Part shown: piece after piece, positions 59,423 to 64,000 of the stretch
How positions within the stretch are numbered: the first letter of the stretch is position 1
Layout: each line of letters starts with the position of its first letter
Assembly: GCA_948794795.1 (NCBI GenBank)
Contig: CAQGLR010000004.1
Coordinates: forward strand, 62,001-126,000
Reading direction: 5' to 3'
Origin: an uncultured Lachnospiraceae bacterium
Lineage (GTDB): Bacteria; Bacillota; Clostridia; Lachnospirales; Lachnospiraceae
Length of the DNA stretch: 64,000 nt
Notes under the pieces: model-generated
Seen by the model: the letters and a program-made list of their open reading frames with translations, nothing else
The model's database searches: none
What the model was told of the DNA's origin: nothing
Translations under genes and position numbers: made by a program

Positions 59423-60702
59423 CAGCTATTCCCTCCAAGAAGCTGTTTTGCAATTTTCTGGGCATCTATTTTTCCTATATCATTCGGAACATTCTGTCCA
59501 CATGTTGTATATGAAAGTGGCGCTCCGGTCAATATATGCATATTAAATATATTTCCTATTGTATCTGTTTCATCAAGTTTAGTGAATATAAGGTTATATT
59601 TACATATTTCTGAATATGTGCTTGCAATCTTTACAAGGTCTTTATATTTGGTAGTTGCACTAAGTACAAGGAATATTTCCTTGTCACTGTCAGGCACTGT
59701 CTTTAAAATATTATTTAAGTCTTCTTTCTGTTCCTGGTTATTATGGGAACGCCCAGCGGTATCTACCAGTACAAGGTCAAACCCCCTGAGCTCTTCCCTT
59801 ACTTTATCCATTTCCTCTGCTGCATATACTACTTTAAGAGGTATACCAAGTATATTAGAATAAATTTTAAGCTGCTCTACTGCTGCTATCCTGTAAGTAT
59901 CCGATGTAATCAATGCAACTTTTGATTTCTTAGCAAGCTTCATTACAGAAGCTATTTTGGCTATAGTAGTAGTTTTGCCAACACCTGTAGGCCCGATAAA
60001 AAATATATATCTTGTACGCTTTGTCTTCAGGTCAATAAGGTGAGGCGAACCGATTTTTAGTACAATCTTCTGGTAAACACTTGCAAGTATATTGTCAAGT
60101 GTTGAATTATTCTTAAGAGTCCCCTCTATTTCCTCTAAAATCTGCTCTACATAAGACTCCTCAACTTCATTGTCAATTAACTGTTTACGTATCAGGTCTA
60201 AATATGCCTGGTTCTTGTCAACTGCCCTTTCTTTTTCTTCTTTTTCTTCTTCCCTGCCCATTGTCATCTGCTTTTCAAGCAGGTCCTGGAGTGTGTTAAG
60301 TTTTTGTTCTATATCATTGCCGCTGTCTTTGCTGCTCTGTTGTTCTGTCAGCTCTTCTTCAATTATCTGGCTGCTTTTAAGCATTCTTTCTCTTTCAGCT
60401 TCTTTCTGTGCTGTCTTTGAATCAGGTGCAGGTGAAAATTGTTTTTCATTTAATACCTGCTGCAGCTTACTGAAATCAGGAATATCTTCTTTCTTCTCTT
60501 CTTTTACAGGTTCTGCCGGGCTCTCTTTAATATTCTCATCGACAGCTGCAGTTACTTCAACTGATGGTTTCCTGAAAAACTTGTACAAACCACGTGGGAC
60601 TACTTCTTTTGTATTCATAATTGTTACATTGTCCCCTAATTCCGCCTTTGCAAGCGCTATAGCTTCTTCTTCTGTTTTTCCTATATATTTTTTAATAATC
60701 AC
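59422..60702 (-). CDS. flhF: Flagellar placement GTPase FlhF
   Basis: 426 aa SRP-type GTPase. N-terminal basic region (MIIKKYIGKTEEEAIALAK), a Glu/Lys-rich B segment (about 65-160), then the NG domain: GPTGVGKTTTIAKIA, DTAGRSHNN, TKLDET. Starts at a GTG (60702) overlapping the flhA stop. Sets the site of new flagella together with FlhG. Confidence 0.96.
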   Translation of the reverse strand: MIIKKYIGKTEEEAIALAKAELGDNVTIMNTKEVVPRGLYKFFRKPSVEVTAAVDENIKESPAEPVKEEKKEDIPDFSKLQQVLNEKQFSPAPDSKTAQKEAERERMLKSSQIIEEELTEQQSSKDSGNDIEQKLNTLQDLLEKQMTMGREEEKEEKERAVDKNQAYLDLIRKQLIDNEVEESYVEQILEEIEGTLKNNSTLDNILASVYQKIVLKIGSPHLIDLKTKRTRYIFFIGPTGVGKTTTIAKIASVMKLAKKSKVALITSDTYRIAAVEQLKIYSNILGIPLKVVYAAEEMDKVREELRGFDLVLVDTAGRSHNNQEQKEDLNNILKTVPDSDKEIFLVLSATTKYKDLVKIASTYSEICKYNLIFTKLDETDTIGNIFNMHILTGAPLSYTTCGQNVPNDIGKIDAQKIAKQLLGGNS

Positions 60703-62735
60703 TATACTGTCACCATCCCTATAGATTGTAATTCAACATCAGGAGCTATCTCATTATATGATATAACAGTCAGGTCCCTGAACTGCTCAGATGTGATTTT
60801 CTTAAAATACATACGTACAATTGGTGAAGTGACAATAATAGGGTTCTTTCCAAGTTCTTCCATCTTATCAACCTCGTCCTTTACTGAATTTAATATTTCC
60901 TGCATCTTTTCAGGTGCAAGATTTATATATGCACCCTGTTCTGTCTGTTTAACAGAGCCCATAATCTCCTGCTCAATCTTAGGGTCAAGAGTAACTACAC
61001 TTGTCATTTCATTAGAAGGGAAATACTTATTTGAAATAGCACGTTTAAGGCTCTGGCGCACATATTCTGTAAGTACATCTGTATCCCTTGTAGTCATTGC
61101 ATTGTCTGCAAGTGTTTCAAATATTGTTACAAGATCCCTTATTGAAATTCCTTCCTTTAAAAGATTCTGTAATACTTTCTGTATCTCACCAACATTCAGA
61201 AGCTTAGGTACAAGGTCTGCTATAAGAGTAGAATTGGCTTCCTGTACATTGTTGATAAGGTTCTGTACGTCCTGCCTTGTAAGCAGTTCATCAATATTAT
61301 TCCTTACTACTTCTGTAAGATGTGTTGCAATAATTGAAGGAGGGTCAACTACTGTATATCCAAGGGATTCTGCCCTCTCCCTTTGTGATTCTGTAATCCA
61401 TATTGCAGGCAGGTGGAATGAAGGTTCAAATGTAGGTATACCTGTAATCTCTTCTTCTACATATCCTGGGTTCATAGCCATATAGTGGTCAAATAATATT
61501 TCACCTTCACTAATAGGCACACCTTTTATTTTAATAAGGTACTGGTTAGGGTTAAGCTGTATATTATCCCTTAAACGTATCATTGGGACAACACAGCCAA
61601 GCTCAAGGGCTATCTGCCTTCGTATCATAACAACCCTGTCGAGCAGGTCACCACCCTGGTTAACGTCAGCAAGCGGGATAATTCCGTATCCAAATTCAAG
61701 TTCTATAGGGTCAACCTGGAGAAGTGACACAACATTCTCCGGACGCCTTATCTCTTCTGCTGACTCTTCTTCCTCGCCAACCTCATCTTCTATATTAACT
61801 TCTTCGATTGCAGATTCTACAGCCCTTCCAGCTACTATAAATAATATTGCATATATAAGGCATAAAACTGTTGACAGCGGTGTTGCTATTCCAAGAAATG
61901 CCATAGTGCCGCCAACTATGTAGAGAACTTTTGGTATTGCAAAAAGCTCTTTTATAAGTACATTGCCAAGGTCTGCATCTTTGGATGCTTTAGTTACAAG
62001 TATACCTGTTGAAAGCGATATAAGCAGTGAAGGTATCTGGCTTACCAGACCGTCACCTATTGTAAGGATGGTATATTTTGAAACAGCATCCATAACTTCT
62101 AATCCCTGCAGCACAACACCCAGTACCAGGCCGCCTGCAAAGTTTACAACACTTATTATAAGTCCTGCTGTTGCATCTCCCTTAACATACTTGGTAGCAC
62201 CGTCCATGGCTCCAAAGAATGATGATTCTGCCTGTATTTTATCACGTCTTTTTTTAGCTTCTTCATCATCAATAGCACCTGTGTTCAAGTCTGCGTCAAT
62301 AGCCATCTGCTTACCTGGCATAGCATCCAGTGTAAACCTGGCAGTAACTTCAGATACACGTTCTGAACCTTTATTGATTACCACGAACTGCACGATAACC
62401 AGAATCATAAATATAATTATACCAATAACAAGGTTACCACCACCTACGAACTGTCCGAAAGTTTCAACAACGTTACCAGCATATCCAGTAAGAAGGATAT
62501 TCCTTGTTGAACTTACGTTAAGTGACATCCTGAAAAGGGTTGTCATAAGCAGCAGCGTAGGGAATGATGACATAGCTACTGCCTCTTTTGAAAAGAGTGC
62601 GTTAAACAAAATAATAAGAGCCACACTTATATTAAATAAAATCAGTATATCCAGCAGCACTGTTGGCATTGGTACTATAAGGAATACTACTGGTAACAAT
62701 ATATATAACCCAAGAAATAAATCCTGCTTTTTCAT
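60702..62735 (-). CDS. flhA: Flagellar export gate protein FlhA
   Basis: 677 aa. Eight membrane segments in the first 310 residues, the FHIPEP signature region (VTARFTLDAMPGKQMAIDADLN) and a cytoplasmic ring-forming domain (about 340-677) that receives substrate-chaperone complexes. Full length for the family. 62 bases after flhB. Confidence 0.97.
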   Translation of the reverse strand: MKKQDLFLGLYILLPVVFLIVPMPTVLLDILILFNISVALIILFNALFSKEAVAMSSFPTLLLMTTLFRMSLNVSSTRNILLTGYAGNVVETFGQFVGGGNLVIGIIIFMILVIVQFVVINKGSERVSEVTARFTLDAMPGKQMAIDADLNTGAIDDEEAKKRRDKIQAESSFFGAMDGATKYVKGDATAGLIISVVNFAGGLVLGVVLQGLEVMDAVSKYTILTIGDGLVSQIPSLLISLSTGILVTKASKDADLGNVLIKELFAIPKVLYIVGGTMAFLGIATPLSTVLCLIYAILFIVAGRAVESAIEEVNIEDEVGEEEESAEEIRRPENVVSLLQVDPIELEFGYGIIPLADVNQGGDLLDRVVMIRRQIALELGCVVPMIRLRDNIQLNPNQYLIKIKGVPISEGEILFDHYMAMNPGYVEEEITGIPTFEPSFHLPAIWITESQRERAESLGYTVVDPPSIIATHLTEVVRNNIDELLTRQDVQNLINNVQEANSTLIADLVPKLLNVGEIQKVLQNLLKEGISIRDLVTIFETLADNAMTTRDTDVLTEYVRQSLKRAISNKYFPSNEMTSVVTLDPKIEQEIMGSVKQTEQGAYINLAPEKMQEILNSVKDEVDKMEELGKNPIIVTSPIVRMYFKKITSEQFRDLTVISYNEIAPDVELQSIGMVTV

Positions 62736-62797
62736 CCTGCAATCTGCCTTTCTGTATAATATTTGTAGTTAAAACGGTATTATAAAACTGCCGTCTG

Positions 62798-63925
62798 CTA
62801 GATTTTACCTTTTATCCTGTAAACATAGGCAAGAATTTCAGCAACCATCTGGTATAACTCTGGTGGTATCTGTGCCCCTACATCAACATTGTGGTAAAGC
62901 ATCCTTGCCAATGGTTTATTCTCAACTATTTCTATATCATTTTCCTTTGCAACATCTTTTATCTTTGCTGCAAGGTAATCAGCTCCCTTTGCAATAACTA
63001 TAGGTGCATCTGATTTTTCTTTATCATATAATATTGCAACAGCAAGATGTGTAGGGTTTGTAATAACTACATCTGCCTGCGGCAGTGCACTCATCATACG
63101 CCGCTGTGATGCCTCCCTCATACGTGCCCTCTGCTGTGCTTTTACTTTAGGGTCACCTTCTGCATTCTTGTATTCATCTTTAACTTCCTGCTTTGTCATC
63201 TTCATATCTTCATGGAACTTCCACTTACGGTACTTCCAGTCTATAGCTGCAATTACAATGAAAAAAATGCAAATCCTCATACCAATGTCAATAACAGTGT
63301 CACCAATAAGTTCTATAGCCTGCCATAATGTAAAATTATACATATTCAGGACTAATATCCATCTGTCTTTTAGAAAATCATATACAACATATGTAAGTAC
63401 AGCAATCTTTGCTATTGAAATAAGCAGGTCTACAATCTTGCTCTTTGAAAACAAACGCTTCACACCGCTTATTGGATTGAACTTCCCTAGATTTGGCTTC
63501 ATTGGCTCAAATGAAATCTTCCATTTTACCTGCCTGTATTCTACAATAAATGCTGTTATAAACGCAAAAAGCAGAAAAGGAAGTGCTGTTGTAATTATAA
63601 TGCTTATTACATTGCCAAGCATTGTACATACAAGCGGCAGTGTAAATTCATTGGTTGTATATTTTGTAATACTTGAATATAAGGACTGGTATGACTCCAG
63701 AAAAGCGTTACCTACATTCCCTACAAAAAACTTTATTGCTATAAAGAATGTACAAAGTGATGCTGCTGTGGTAACTTCCCTGCTTTTGGCAGTCTGCCCT
63801 TTGCTTCTTGCATTGCTAAGCTTTTTAGATGTAGGCTCTTCTGTCTTCTCGCCGCCATCCCCATCCTTTGCAAAAAGTTGTAAATTATATGCAAAAGAAT
63901 ATTTTAAATTACAATCCAGAACCAT
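62798..63925 (-). CDS. flhB: Flagellar export switch protein FlhB
   Basis: 375 aa from the ATG at 63925 (GGTGGAG upstream). A longer frame from 63985 would begin inside the predicted promoter. Four membrane segments (about 60-215) and a cytoplasmic domain with the self-cleavage site NPTH in VITNPTHLAVAI. FlhB switches export from hook to filament proteins. The N-terminus (YNLQLFAKDGDGGEKTEEPT) is as in other Lachnospiraceae FlhB. fliR, the usual upstream neighbour, would lie beyond the window. Confidence 0.95.
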   Translation of the reverse strand: MVLDCNLKYSFAYNLQLFAKDGDGGEKTEEPTSKKLSNARSKGQTAKSREVTTAASLCTFFIAIKFFVGNVGNAFLESYQSLYSSITKYTTNEFTLPLVCTMLGNVISIIITTALPFLLFAFITAFIVEYRQVKWKISFEPMKPNLGKFNPISGVKRLFSKSKIVDLLISIAKIAVLTYVVYDFLKDRWILVLNMYNFTLWQAIELIGDTVIDIGMRICIFFIVIAAIDWKYRKWKFHEDMKMTKQEVKDEYKNAEGDPKVKAQQRARMREASQRRMMSALPQADVVITNPTHLAVAILYDKEKSDAPIVIAKGADYLAAKIKDVAKENDIEIVENKPLARMLYHNVDVGAQIPPELYQMVAEILAYVYRIKGKI

Positions 63926-63956
63926 ATCACTCCACCTCTGATTATATCTTAACATT

Positions 63957-63985
63957 ATCATAACCCATTTACATAAAAATATCAA
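63957..63985 (-). promoter_or_regulatory. Sigma-A-like promoter in front of flhB
   Basis: On the minus strand TTGATA (63985-63980), 17-base spacer, TATGAT (63962-63957), giving a start near 63949 and a leader of about 25 bases. It would let the flhB-to-swrB block be transcribed independently of upstream flagellar genes. Confidence 0.55.
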
Positions 63986-64000
63986 TATAATATAATTTTG

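Overview
The window reads as a chromosome segment of a flagellated, spore-forming, cellobiose- and cellulose-using Firmicute, most likely a Lachnospiraceae (Clostridia) close to Lachnospira/Eubacterium/Butyrivibrio. The evidence is an AT-rich genome with strong Gram-positive ribosome sites, sporulation genes (gpr, spoIIP, a SleB-type hydrolase), a Firmicute fla/che operon, HrcA/CIRCE control of groESL, a GH94 cellobiose phosphorylase, a secreted GH5 cellulase, and several small families I know mainly from Lachnospiraceae. The species is not determined.

Layout. 1-8.5 kb: 3' part of a polysaccharide deacetylase gene (cut by the window edge), cellobiose phosphorylase with a 5' hairpin leader, then a two-component system with a MacB/FtsX-type ABC transporter. 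8.5-13.3 kb: an orphan hypothetical gene, release factor 3, and an overlapping restriction endonuclease/adenine methylase pair. 13.3-19.6 kb (minus strand): gpr-spoIIP and lepA-hemW-purE. 19.7-24.7 kb: rpsT, an AraC-type regulator, a modular GH5 cellulase and dCMP deaminase. 24.6-28.3 kb: a hairpin repeat, a large modular surface protein and a decayed LysR gene. 28.35-33.6 kb: a cassette with visibly different base composition (LytTR response regulator, AgrC-like kinase, divergent ABC transporter) that abuts the LysR remnant on one side and a half copy of the hairpin repeat on the other. 33.8-43.8 kb: amidase, guaB, hypothetical, acyltransferase, groESL, a Cys-rich protein, a DUF2225 protein, glnS. 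44-48 kb: leucine-rich-repeat surface protein, SleB-like hydrolase, a eukaryotic-type HisA, and an MltG-like membrane protein. 48.5-64 kb (minus strand): the distal fla/che operon flhB-flhA-flhF-flhG-pilZ-cheB-cheA-cheW-cheC-cheD-(TM protein)-fliA-fapA-like-(small protein)-swrB-like.

How the genes work together. GH5 cellulase and cellobiose phosphorylase form an outside-to-inside route for cellulose. The two ABC/two-component modules look like envelope-stress or peptide-resistance systems. The fla/che block supplies the export gate, flagellar placement GTPases, chemotaxis adaptation proteins and the flagellar sigma factor.

Most notable non-coding content: a family of about 220-260 bp near-palindromic repeats with 16-bp terminal inverted repeats (two full-length copies at 24.6 and 48.3 kb in opposite orientation, two partial copies), and a recurring design in which a good sigma-A promoter is followed at once by a hairpin at the mRNA 5' end (cellobiose phosphorylase, prfC, rpsT, the SleB-like gene). 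No tRNA, rRNA, CRISPR array or intact transposase gene was seen.
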